From Limnoperna fortunei (Eukaryota > Mollusca > Bivalvia > Mytilida > Modiolidae), in the NCBI GenBank assembly GCA_944474755.1, contig OX104119.1, positions 44,231,927 to 44,295,926 of the forward strand: a DNA stretch of 64,000 bases, read 5' to 3'. Position 1 is the first letter of the stretch. Each line of letters starts with the position of its first letter. This document shows, one piece after another, positions 1 through 10,591 of this stretch. Both the position numbers and the translations under genes were made by a program. The notes beneath the pieces were generated by a model. The model searched no databases and was not told where the DNA came from. It was given only the letters and a program-made list of their open reading frames with translations.

Positions 1-1
1 A

Positions 2-37
2 TCTGCTGGTACCATTTTACAACAACTTCCAATTGAC
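2..37 (+). CDS. Partial exon of an unrecognised gene (third from last)
   Basis: This is the visible end of an exon. Frame 2 reads SAGTILQQLPID and stops exactly before a good donor (gac|gtgagt). Frame 1 has a stop; frame 3 leads to an early stop after splicing. Frame 2 continues in phase into 692-756. I do not recognise the protein, and its 5' part lies outside the window. Confidence 0.4.
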
Positions 38-691
38 GTGAGTGCACTCAAGGTCTCTGATCTGTTTTATTCCACAGTTTTGTCTATAAATAAATTGTAA
101 TATTGATTTGCATCTTATATTATAGAAAACAAAAATGTATTTGGTGAGAATTTTGTCAATAAACTTAGCGGAAGTCTTCACATACAAGTTGAACATTGAA
201 GAAAATGAATTTCAACTGTCAGTTAGTGACTGTTTAACTGAGCTTCAATTGGTTATAAAAAATGTGTTACCTCAAACAGACTTGTTATTTCTGATTATTT
301 CATATCTTTTTGCATTGGATAAACAAGGTCAGCTGGTATTCATTAATCTGCAGTAATTTAACATGAGGGCATCACATCAAGATTATGCCCTCTTCAATAA
401 TAAGCAATACCAACTGTTTATTTTTAATTTGTATAAATGAATATGCACATGTGCAATGCAAATGAAGAAAACAAAATGTCATATTTTAGAAAATGACCTG
501 TGTGTGTAGCCTGCAAAATATCCAAGAATGATATATCATGAGATCTGCATTCAAATCGTACAGGAAAAATTTTAAACATATAGTTTCTTAATTCTTCAAT
601 GTTGTAAACGCTAAAGAGCAGGAAATTGATAATAAATATCATAAAATATGTTTATATGGATGAATGTTTTCACATTACAATAAATTTACAG

Positions 692-756
692 GAGCATGGT
701 TTGACAGAGGAGGCCTTACAGCAACATTATCAAGTTTTCACAACCACACCTTCCAC
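692..756 (+). CDS. Internal exon of the unrecognised gene
   Basis: The exon lies between ttacag| and |gtaagt. In phase with the upstream exon it reads EHGLTEEALQQHYQVFTTTPS, polar and Gln/Thr rich. The acceptor has a weak pyrimidine tract. A 111-codon frame also covers this position in another register, but it runs through both splice sites and into intron. I see no domain that would name the product. Confidence 0.4.
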
Positions 757-1146
757 GTAAGTCTTTATATTTATACACCTATGACATTACATCCATACCT
801 TTCACACATCAATGAAACCATGTCAGCCATCTTAAAATCAAGATTTGATTCTTTATATACAGCAAATGTGTGCATGCAGATTTTAGCATCATTACCAATA
901 ATAAACTTGCAACCAGTAGTTTGCTTCATATGTAAAATCAGAATGAAGACATCCGTGAATGCAGTTAATATTTTTGTTTTACATCATCAAAGATTCTAGA
1001 ATAAGCTACTAAAAATCAAAAATACACAAAATAAAATCAATTGGTAAGCATAATGTGTGATTGTTTTCTCCCCTTGGCAATAGTTGTACAACAAACCTAA
1101 TTGATCTTTTACATAAGAACTTTAATTAATTATTTATTTTTTACAG

Positions 1147-1156
1147 ATTCTCATAA
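1147..1156 (+). CDS. Terminal coding bases of the unrecognised gene
   Basis: After a pyrimidine-rich acceptor (ttatttattttttacag) the split codon is completed as Thr, followed by Phe-Ser and a TAA stop. The protein would end ...TTTPSTFS. The following AT-rich DNA would then be its 3' UTR. Confidence 0.35.
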
Positions 1157-4100
1157 TGAACCAAAGTGCCACTAAAACCAAAAAGAACAACAAACAACAG
1201 CAATTTTTACAAGTACAGCAATGACTTAATGGCTTTCTATTGTGTTGTAATGTTACACATCCTATTCACAAACGCTACCTCATGAAAATGTCATCCTGTT
1301 TAAAAATCCTTTCAATTTTTTTATATTGCAGCTACTCAAAAACATTTAGTAGGTTTACAAGTAGTTTTGTTTTACAATTGTTATTGCCAGAAGTTAATGT
1401 GGTTTTACAAGTATGCACATAAACCTTCGGGTTAAGTAACTGCATTGAAGCTTACTTTACTAATTGTTGAAACTTTTGGTTCTCAGACATAGCCAGCTTT
1501 TCATATGCTCATGTACACGCAAGTTTTAACAAAAATTCCAAAATTTTAACCAATATAACGTTTAAATTTTTTTTATATTATTTTGAAAGTAAGCATGCCA
1601 ATTTTACTTGTAGCCCAGACATTTAAAAGACTTAGTGAATTTTACAAATATTACAAATAATTAGTTAAATTTTGTTGGACTATTCAGGTATTTCTAGTTA
1701 AAATTTCTTAGTTTAAGTTGTAAATATGTTGCCAATAGATTTTTAAAGTATACTAAATTTTTACAGATGTAACATTGCTTATATAAATAGGATTAATTAC
1801 ACTAGGTTAACTGTTAAATTAATTATTTTTTTTGGACCAATGACTAACTGTATATCAATATCCTTGTTTCATCTTTTTCATACATAGGTAAAATGTGCCG
1901 TTTCATTATGAGTCATCTAGAATTTATGGTGAACTTGTTCTAAAAATAGAAAAAATTGATAAACAAGTACAAAATCAAAATTTGAACGATTCAATTGTGT
2001 CTTTAATTCAGGGCTTCCATGCAAATATCAAAGTACAAAAAGTTTAAGTTTCTTCTACTTACAATACAAGAATTAAAATTTATTTCGTGTATTTTACTAA
2101 TATTGAGCATAATACCAAAGATCTGGTGAGTTTTCCGGTATAAACTTAATATTTTATTTTCAGTCTAATGGTACTTAACAGTATTCGATGCATTTGTCAA
2201 ATCAAAAGTTTTCTCATTTTATGCATAAAAGTGATGGGTCTCAAATGATAAAAAAATATAAATGTAAAATACATAAAATGTATTTCAAATTAAAGGAAAA
2301 ATTGTGAAATATTTTATTTGTATATTTTAAGCTCAATTTTAATATTATGGGCATTTAAAGTGATAAAAGAATAGATATACTTATTTATTTAGTTAGAACA
2401 CACAAATATTTAAATTTCAAGTTGACGCTCTTGAAAATTGTATAAAATACTTTTTATTTTATGAAAAATATATATGAAAATACCTTTAAGTTAAAATTAT
2501 ATTTCAAAACCCTGCACCTTCAGTTGCAAAATGCAACAAAAAATTAGCGAGTCAAATGGTGTGAAATATTATTCAGTGGATGCACAAGGTGCATATAGTA
2601 AAAGCAGTTGTATATAAAATCTGCTAATCATATTTGGGAGAATGGATTTTGTAAATAGTAAATTTTAGTCATCTTTTTTAATGAGTCAATTTTTACCATT
2701 TTGTTTTTTATTTTTCGCTTTTTTGTAATTTAATTTTATGTTAAATGATATTGTTTTGATGTTACAGAGTTTACTGAATACAAATGTTGAATTTTTTAAT
2801 TTGCATATTAAGGTCAATATCAATTCATTGTGAAATTGAATGTGTTAGATTTGTCAGATTTATTGGTGTCAATAACAACTTAGACCTTGGACATTACAAA
2901 GAATAGCAAGTCTAAAATTATAAACTGTTTTTAAGTTTTTGTACTTAATATGTTGCCTAATCCATTTCGGCATCAGACTGACAAGCAGGCAAAGCTATGG
3001 TCCAAGTAAATAGCCTCAAAATCAGCTAAAATATTATTGAACGCAAATTTTATTTTTGGTCATAGCCTTAGATTTTGTGTGTAAGCAAATTGTTGCAGAA
3101 AACGTTTAACAATGTGTTATGCACATGTAGAATTTTATGTGAGAAAAGGGTCAAGGCTAGTTATTACACCATTGTCATGTTTATGGAAAAAATTTGCAAA
3201 TATTTACAATACTTGTGGAAGGTAGCATGATGATTTTTTTTCATATTTGTTTTTTGTTCCATGATACAGATGTTTACAGTTGATTGTTACATGTTAAGAA
3301 TGAGATGTTGTGTCCATAAACATTCAAATGGGAACAATTTTATTTGCGAAATAGTAATGCATTTAACTTAAAAAATAAAATAAAAACGGAGCAAAAGTTT
3401 GTATGGCATTTGCAAATAGGACACAAGTTGTTTGGCCGAAAAAAGTTCATACAAGAGCAAATGTTTTGTACAAAGAATTTCACATGAATAATACAACATC
3501 AGACAGTCATCTGTAACACGCTGTATCAGGTTGATCTTTTGCTGTAAAGAAACTAGTGCTTAGAACATTGTCATGATTCATGTAGTATGTAGATTATTGT
3601 TGCATTGATGCAGGTCATATTTGTTTTGTTTACAATTTTTTGTCATTTTAATAATGTTGATTCACCATTTTTATTCTGCGAAGTTTTTTGTATGTAGAAA
3701 TTGAGTTTCAAAAAGCTACACTATGCATATGCAAAAAAAATTGTCTTGCCCATTTACGTGGTCTTGCTTAAATTTAAACCGTATTTCATTGTATTGAAAT
3801 GCTAAAGTTAAAACATTTAAACTAGTAAAACTAGAGAAAAAGAATGGTGAACTACTTATGATCAGATGATATTTTTATGGTACTGTTTGAGGAGTTTTTA
3901 AATACTTTGTTAAGCGGTAGATCAGATAAATTTTTACTGTTTCATCTTTATGTGTATTGTTTATGTCTATATGATTTACCTCATGTAAATTTTGTAGATT
4001 AAGATTTCTCAGAAATTAGAGATTAAAAGAAAGTTAATTTTTAAATGATTTTAAGAAGAAGAATTATTAAATAAAATTTTCTGAATACCTCAGTTATACA

Positions 4101-5235
4101 AATCATGTGATGCTTGGTTTACATAGAAAATCTTGTCTTGAGCTTTGTTTTACATCGTAAAGGTTTCCAATTATAGTTTAATCTACAAAAATACTTCATT
4201 TATGGATATTTAAAGCCAGTAAAATTAAATTATACTCTTATAAATTGTTATATTAAAGAGTCTATTTATACAATAGTTTCCAAAGAGCTTATGTACAAAA
4301 CAGTTTAGGTTACACTTGGTAGAAAGAAACATACAGTGGCCAAATAAGAAACTAGAGAGAAATAATTTTACATGGTTTATCTACAACTATTTCATCAAGA
4401 AAATCAAAGGTATCCAGTTTGTATATCATATTTGTTTTAATTATCCAACTTATTGCAAATGCTTTTTGATCATATTCGGTTTAATCTGGTTTTATGAAGC
4501 TTAGTCATCTTGTTTAATTAGAGGTCACTGTGTGGCTTCGGTTTTTAAAGCAGACTGTAATTTTTGTACAGCGATTCATAAATGTATTGTATGAACAAGT
4601 TGTTTGCATGCAAATGAATTCCAGTTTCCACGTCTGCCTTTTTTGTCATGTTTTTATCGTCCGAGATTGTTCATATGCAAATATTTTAGTGAGAATATTC
4701 ATGATTTTTATTGGAAATGTACAAAAGTCATCTTTTTTACAATGCTTAGTTTAGTTCATTTTGTACATAAATATTGTTCATTGTTATAAGATCTAAGAAA
4801 GGAAAACATAGAGAAAACAAATAAATACCCTTTTTGAGAATCTATGCCAGTGTGTACTGTAAAACATATTTGAAAACTTCCCAATAATTGCAAAATGTGG
4901 CAATGAAATTTGACAAAAATTCCACTCTGATCTGAACTAATATAAGGTAAAGGATTCTTTGGCCTTGATAAAAGTGCCCAATTTCATACTCAGCAAGTTG
5001 CACTGAAATCCTTGTTGAAATCATAAAATGTAATTGTGAGGTCAGGTCAAAGTTCAAGAGCAGTGGAACAGTTATAAAAAATCTGTCAAAAAATGTTAGA
5101 ATAACACTGATACTCTATGTTTTCTTTTCACTACATTGTTAACATGAGATGCTGGAGACCAAGATTCATTTTTAGTTGCTTGTTTGATTTATGAAAGATT
5201 TTTTAAATCATCTGGAAAATTCATCATTATTGAAT
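1157..5235 (+). other. AT-rich stretch, possible long 3' UTR
   Basis: No exon or repeat is recognised here. If the stop at 1156 is real, this could be a long 3' UTR. Several AATAAA hexamers occur (near 3373, 4072, 4821 and 5233) and TGTAAATA-like Pumilio-type motifs are scattered (near 1720 and 2646). Short open frames in this stretch look like chance frames in AT-rich DNA. Confidence 0.3.
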
Positions 5236-5267
5236 AAATGACTTCATCTGACATGTTTTATGATCAT

Positions 5268-5482
5268 TTAGTTTTCCCACAGAACACTTATGTAGCTAGC
5301 ATTTTATTTGGGCATCACATCTCCCAGAAGTATGTTTTAATTTTCCCACAAAACACTTGTGTACTAGTGTTTTATTTGGGACATTACATCTCCCAGAAGT
5401 ATGATTTAGGTTTCCCACAGATCACTTATGTGTACTAGTGTTTTATTCGGGACATTTAATCTCCCAGAAGGAAGATTTAGCA
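5268..5482. repeat. Three-copy ~70-bp tandem repeat
   Basis: Three units begin with TTTCCCACA near 5274, 5341 and 5411. Each contains ACTTRTGT, then TTTTATTYGGG, and ends with CTCCCAGAAG. They differ by a few substitutions, so the array is local and fairly old. Confidence 0.8.
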
Positions 5483-5557
5483 TTCGGTTTAGTTTTGCAC
5501 ACAAAGCATAATAAAGATAAATTAAAGAACTTTGCAAATTGACTAATCGTACAGTAA

Positions 5558-6052
5558 ACAAGTGGGGACACAGAAATGTCTCGCCTCCATTCTGCATCAG
5601 TAGTAAAAAAATCACTTTATTAGCAACAATATAAATAGCATTATATTGTCATATAAAATATATTATGCATAGTTACAGAGAACCTGACCTAGTTCAAAAC
5701 TTTGAACAGTCCCTGAACCATGAAATTGAGGTCGATGTAAGGTGACACCTACCAAACGGTTATATACCTTTCACCAGCAACTTATAGACCAAATATTGTC
5801 ATCCTACCATGCATGGTTACTGAAGAACTGACTTCAATACCTCCAATGTAGTCACTAGACAGAATTTGAGGTCAAGGTCAGGTGACAAGTGAATGACAGG
5901 CACATTCTCATCATAGCTATAATTGATTGGACCGAATTTGGTTGACCTATGGCTTAAGCTTACAAAGATGGAAAACCAAATGTCGTGTTAATATGCACCT
6001 GCCATTTGAAACCTATATGTCTAGCCTCTGCGACTTTCAACACAGGCTAGAC
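5558..6052 (-). mobile_element. Short copy of the tandem-core Helentron-like element (2 core units)
   Basis: It begins ACAAGTGgGGACACAG with GTCTCGCCT nearby, and ends CTAGCCTCTGCGACTTTC...CAGGCTAGAC. These are degraded versions of the ends of the elements at 33321 and 49876, in the same orientation as the latter. The core has only about two monomers, marked by 'gaaattgaggtcgatg' and 'gaatttgaggtcaaggtc'. Helentron assignment is inference from architecture. Confidence 0.7.
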
Positions 6053-6136
6053 AAAACTCTTTGAAAGCACATACAAGCCCTACAAGACAGTATTTCAGCA
6101 AAATAAATGGAGAAATCAAGAGAATAAAACAGGGTA

Positions 6137-6240
6137 TTAACCCTTATCATGCGGGTCCCGGACCAGTCCGGGATTGATAGTCGAGTCGCTGTGGCTGCGC
6201 CCGGACTAAATCAGGATTGGGATTTCCCCCTTTCTAAAAG
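6137..6240. repeat. GC-rich repeat fragment
   Basis: A GC-rich segment (acccttatcatgcgggtccc...ggaccagtccgggatt...gcccggactaaatcagg) interrupts AT-rich DNA and contains the inverted pair GGACCAGTCCGG / CCGGACT. It looks like a fragment of a dispersed repeat. No coding content is seen. Confidence 0.35.
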
Positions 6241-7536
6241 ATATTTATCTCTAAAGCAATCAGTTGTGGGCTTATAAAAAGTTATTTTGTTGTTATGGAA
6301 ATATCTTTATTTACGTTTCTCACAGTTAATTTGATTGGTTCATTGGCTATCTCGCATGGTTTAAACGAGAATGCCTGTGTTTCAAAATGTTAAGGTGCAA
6401 TATTAAAAAAATTATGTCTACAAAGTCATCTAGCAAAAGGTTTTGAAAAATAAAATGTGTGAACATTAAAAAAAACTTAACAAATAGCACCCAAGCAATA
6501 TCACTTCTAAAAAATCAGCTCACCTGACTAGACTTACAGGTTTCACAATGAGTAAGAATTGTACATCACATGATATAATATTGAGTTGTTTGTTGAAAAT
6601 TAATTCAAGAAATATACAAATGAAACCCATTTCTCTTATGATGGAACAAAAAGAGCATTTTGCAATAACAGTAATATTCAAGATGTAATTCCAGGCTATA
6701 ACAGTATAACAAGGCATAATGTTAAAAAAAAAAATTAGAATGTAAACATTCAAATAAAAAACATAATAACCAAAATTGTTCAAACATAACATTGTTCATA
6801 CATGGATATTCATGATGAATGTTTTTTCACTTCCTGGAAGTGAATGTGACAACATACATTTTTCATATCTCTCATTCATGTCACATGATTGCCCACTGTG
6901 TACTGTATTTTTCACGTCACACGAGAAATAGATAAATAAGGAAAATAAAAAAACCCAAATGTAAATATAATTCCTGATGAAGGAAATTTACTGGATATAC
7001 ATGTAGTTCCCATATCAAAACTTATAAGCAATACATTGAACATTGGATGGCTGTAATAACCTTAGCTATATTTAATGCAAGGTTTTACAAATGTTTGTTC
7101 TATTCTCATTTTTTTCATTACTGACAAAAGATCCCTCCTGTATGTTTTGTGTCAACCTGCAAAGAATAGATCATATTGCTGACTATCCACTTGCTCACAT
7201 AAGAGAGAGGCTAGTGCTAAGTTTAATCTCCTCCCGTAAACCAAAGACATTCAAATTGATATGTGCTGTTTATCTGCTCTTTTGGATTTATGCCCTGGAT
7301 AATTTGATGATATATGTGTTAAAAAGGTTTTATTTTAAGACTACAACAAAATATTTTGTAAAGAATGAAATTTTTCAGAAAATCACTCTTTAGAAATGGT
7401 TGATAAGGACTGTTCTGTTTACCAAGCACTTGATACCACCATGCAATGAAAATGTAACAATAAGGGGATCTACATTCCATCCATCCCTTACACTTGGCAA
7501 CCATCCAGGTACTAAATAACTGTCTTTTTCCAACCC

Positions 7537-7786
7537 GTTTGTTTTTTTTGTTTGAATGATGTTGGAACACCATTTTCAGCAAATTTTTCAGCGATATCAT
7601 GGCGTCCAGTTTTTAATGGGGGAGAAAGCTAGAGTTCCCAGACCTGCGGTAGGAAAACTGGCAATCCTTGTCAATTAAGATTGGAGTCGAGTACACCCTG
7701 CCTGAAGTGAGAATTGAACCTGCAATCTCGGCGTTGACAGACCATGTGATTAATAACTACCTTGACCACTAGGCCACAGAGACCCC
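7537..7786 (-). mobile_element. tRNA-derived SINE, near full length, minus strand
   Basis: On the minus strand it has a tRNA-like head (GGCCTAGTGGTCAAGG box A, GGTTCAATTCTCACTT box B), the family body (CAATCTTAATTGACAAGG, CCGCAGGTCTGGG, AAAACTGGACGCCATGATAT) and an AAACAAAAAAAAC tail. The flanks CTTTTTCCAACCC and CTTTTTCAACCC look like an aged target-site duplication. Confidence 0.85.
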
Positions 7787-8124
7787 TTTTTCAACCCTCT
7801 CTGTCTTCTAACTTCCTGAGCATGTCAAACAGTTTTAAGATAAAGAATTTATCCTATCAAAATTGTGTTCTTAATAAAAATGTACTCATACTCAAATGCT
7901 GAAACAAATAATTGGTCCCTTTTACCACATATATCTAAGAACCATAAAGATAAGAAAAATCTGTTTATACACTATCATAGGTCATTAAATGAGAAATTTG
8001 TTGTAATGTTTGACAAATAGTAAACTTTTAAAGTTCAAAACAACAAATTCATTTAACTGTACCAAGAGCTCATTCAATGTGTAATCCAATGAAAAAAAAT
8101 ACAATGAAAAATAAAATATTACAA

Positions 8125-8260
8125 CTGTTTTGTGATGGTTTTTTTATTATTTGAATGTAGTTTAATGCTATTTTCAGCAATTTTTCAGCTATATCATGGC
8201 GTCCAGTTTTTATTTCGGAAGAAAGCTGCAGTAACTGAAGAAAACCCCCAACCTGAAATA
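8125..8260 (-). mobile_element. Partial SINE (3' half), minus strand
   Basis: Only the body and tail of the SINE family remain: TTTCAGCAATTTTTCAGC, ATATCATGGCGTCCAGTTTT and a degraded proline-codon-like stretch GAAAACCCCCAACCTG. The tRNA head is missing. Confidence 0.7.
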
Positions 8261-8805
8261 TTACAATTGTAAAACACGCATTTAACCCAAATGCTGTCAA
8301 AGATATAAAACACCGGTAGGAGGGCAAGAAGAGAAAATCTCAGACACCCAAGTGAAAAGATTTCTGGTCTGAAACCAGGCTCTGCTGAGTTAGAGACCCA
8401 AATAAATCTTTCATGCAGTTATCCAAGTTTTTGAGTCCAATGGTTGTTTAGTTGTCTACCCTGAAAGTTATCTCCAGTGTACATTTTTTGTGAACTGTGT
8501 TTGTTTTGATGTGTAGTACAACATGTATTAGATTGTGGCATAAAATTGGTCGTTGAACCCAGATATGTTGTTTTCATGTTAATAAAAGCAAATATTTTAT
8601 GATTTTTATTGCTGAACCAACAGTCGACATCACACTACATTTTTATGGGAAAAGGAGCGTGAAATTCTTATCTCTGAACCTTAAGTTGAGACAAAGGTAT
8701 AACAACCTGATAAAACTAGGTACCATGCTGTCTCATTAGAGAGAAATGAAAAATCTCGTTGACACTTCTGACAGCTCATTAAATGAGGAAACAAAATCCG
8801 ACCAG

Positions 8806-10292
8806 AGACTCTTGAGAGCCTGTATCGCTCACCTGATTTTATAGGCAATGAAGATGGCATTTTCCTGAATATTGTAGACGAGCACTAAAATTAAACTTAG
8901 TCCTGTAATTTTCAATAACCTTTCAGGTGGACCATCCAAACAATATTGCTAGTAAGTTGTGTTTCCATTGGTTAACCGATTTTAGAGAAGAAGACTTAAA
9001 AAAGATTTGCCCATAGAGTCCTATGTTAAACTAAGTCCTGCGGTGGCGGCCATTTTGAAATTCCAATTGGCAATAAAAAACATAAACTTTACAGAAGACC
9101 ATACAAACAATATTTTGCCAGTAAGTTTTGTTTCGATTAGTAAGTCAATTTCAGAGAAGCCGTTTTATACTTTTTCCCATAGGGTCCTATGTTAAACTAA
9201 ATCCTGTGATGGTGGCCATTTGGATTTTCCAATTGGCATAAAAAACATAATCTTTAAAGATGACCATCCAAACAATATTGCCAGTAAGTTTTGTTTCCAT
9301 TGGTTACTCTGTTTCAGAGAAGAAGCCTTTTAAAACTTTTTCCCATTAGGTCCTATGTTAAACTAATCCTGCAGTGGCAGCCATTTTGAAATTCAAATTG
9401 GCAATAGGAAACATACAAACAAAAAGAAGACCATCCAAACAATATTGCCAGTAAGTTTTGTTTCCATTGGTTAATTGGTTTCAGAGAAGAAGCCTTTTAA
9501 AACTTTTTCCCATAGGGTCCTATGTTTAACCAAGTCCTGGGGTGATGGCCATTTTGATTTTCCAATTGGAATAGAACACATAAAGTTTATAAAGGATCAT
9601 CCAAACAATATTCAGGTGTTTACCCCTTTTCAGTACTCCCAGTAATCCTAATTATTTTTGTCAGTAATTTGGCACATTTATCAGTAATCTGAAACTTTGC
9701 ACATAAAATGTCTATGTCTGAACTTAGAACAACATTCAAAGAGTTTCTGGCCAGTCTTTTACTATAAAACATCTTTCTGATGAATATTTTATTGATCAAA
9801 CATTAATAAAAAAAACAAAAAAACAAGTTAATTGTAATACCTTTAGCTGCATATGTTCAAACAAAATCCAAATCACTTTGGTGTTTGTTTACACCAAAAA
9901 TATCATACCAAACGTCCAACTGACAAAAATTAAAAACTAAAATTGTTACATTAGCGGAAATGCTTAATTCCGTGTGCATTTATGTGATGCATATTTTTAG
10001 ACCCAAATTCGGAATGATTCTGGCAAATCCGGGATGGTAAACACCTCTGAGTATTGCTAGTAAGTTTTGCTTTGATTGGTTAACCGTTTTCCGAGAAGAC
10101 ACCATTTTAAACAGCCATAGTAGTTTTCCAATCCAAATAAAAATTACAAACTTTGTAAAGGTCCATCCAAAGAACATTATGGCAAAGTTTGGTTTCAATT
10201 GGCCAAATGGTTAAAGATTAAAATGTAAATAGTTAACAGACACCACAAAGTGATAATAATAGCTCACCTGACCCTTTGGGTCAGGTGAGTTA
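8806..10292. mobile_element. Element with ~166-bp tandem core and palindromic ends
   Basis: The left end carries GACTCTTGAGAGCC, a near-palindrome. The core has five monomers marked by ACCATCCAAACAATATTG at about 8931, 9098, 9263, 9430 and 9597, a period of 165-167 bp. The right end is a perfect hairpin, CTCACCTGACCC-ttt-GGGTCAGGTGAG (about 10264-10290). A second copy lies at 52271-53627. No open frame is seen, so it is non-autonomous. The superfamily is not assigned; the plan resembles Helitron-like elements with internal arrays. Confidence 0.75.
9613..10049. mobile_element. 437-bp MITE nested in the 166-bp tandem element
   Basis: The array is interrupted inside the conserved AACAATATTGC motif. 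The insertion begins CAGGTGTTTACC and ends GGTAAACACCTCTG, matching terminal inverted repeats of a hAT-like CAG...CTG type. The host motif resumes as AGTATTGCTAGTAAG, so a short imperfect duplication (AATATT/AGTATT) flanks it. There is no transposase frame. Confidence 0.75.
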
Positions 10293-10424
10293 ATAAAACT
10301 ATTAAGTAACTAAAAACATGTATGGAAAATATTTTGAAAAAGATTTTAGTCCCTGAGGTACATGTACATCTGTTTATACAATCAAGTTCAAAGTATCAGT
10401 AAAAAATAACTATTAAGTGACATA

Positions 10425-10591
10425 CTACCACCACTTTTCATAGAAAATAGATTTTTTGTTTAATCCTAATTTTACTAATATATTTTTAATATCTGCTATC
10501 ATTGGTGAAGGTCCACATATATATGTCTTGGTATGGTCTTTATTCAACCATTTAAATGTTTCTTTAATATCCTCTTCATTTATTCTTCCTG
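10425..10591 (-). CDS. OXNAD1: OXNAD1 last coding exon
   Basis: It encodes GRINEEDIKETFKWL, the NAD-domain motif TYICGPSPM and the terminal FYEKWW, with TAG at 10425-10427. The acceptor is a NAGNAG (ttgcagcag). The first AG gives Thr-Gly-Arg and the second Arg-Arg; both keep the frame. Confidence 0.95.

Noticed and set aside
664..999. 111-codon plus-strand frame
   Set aside because: It reads through both splice sites of the supported exon in another register and continues into intron.
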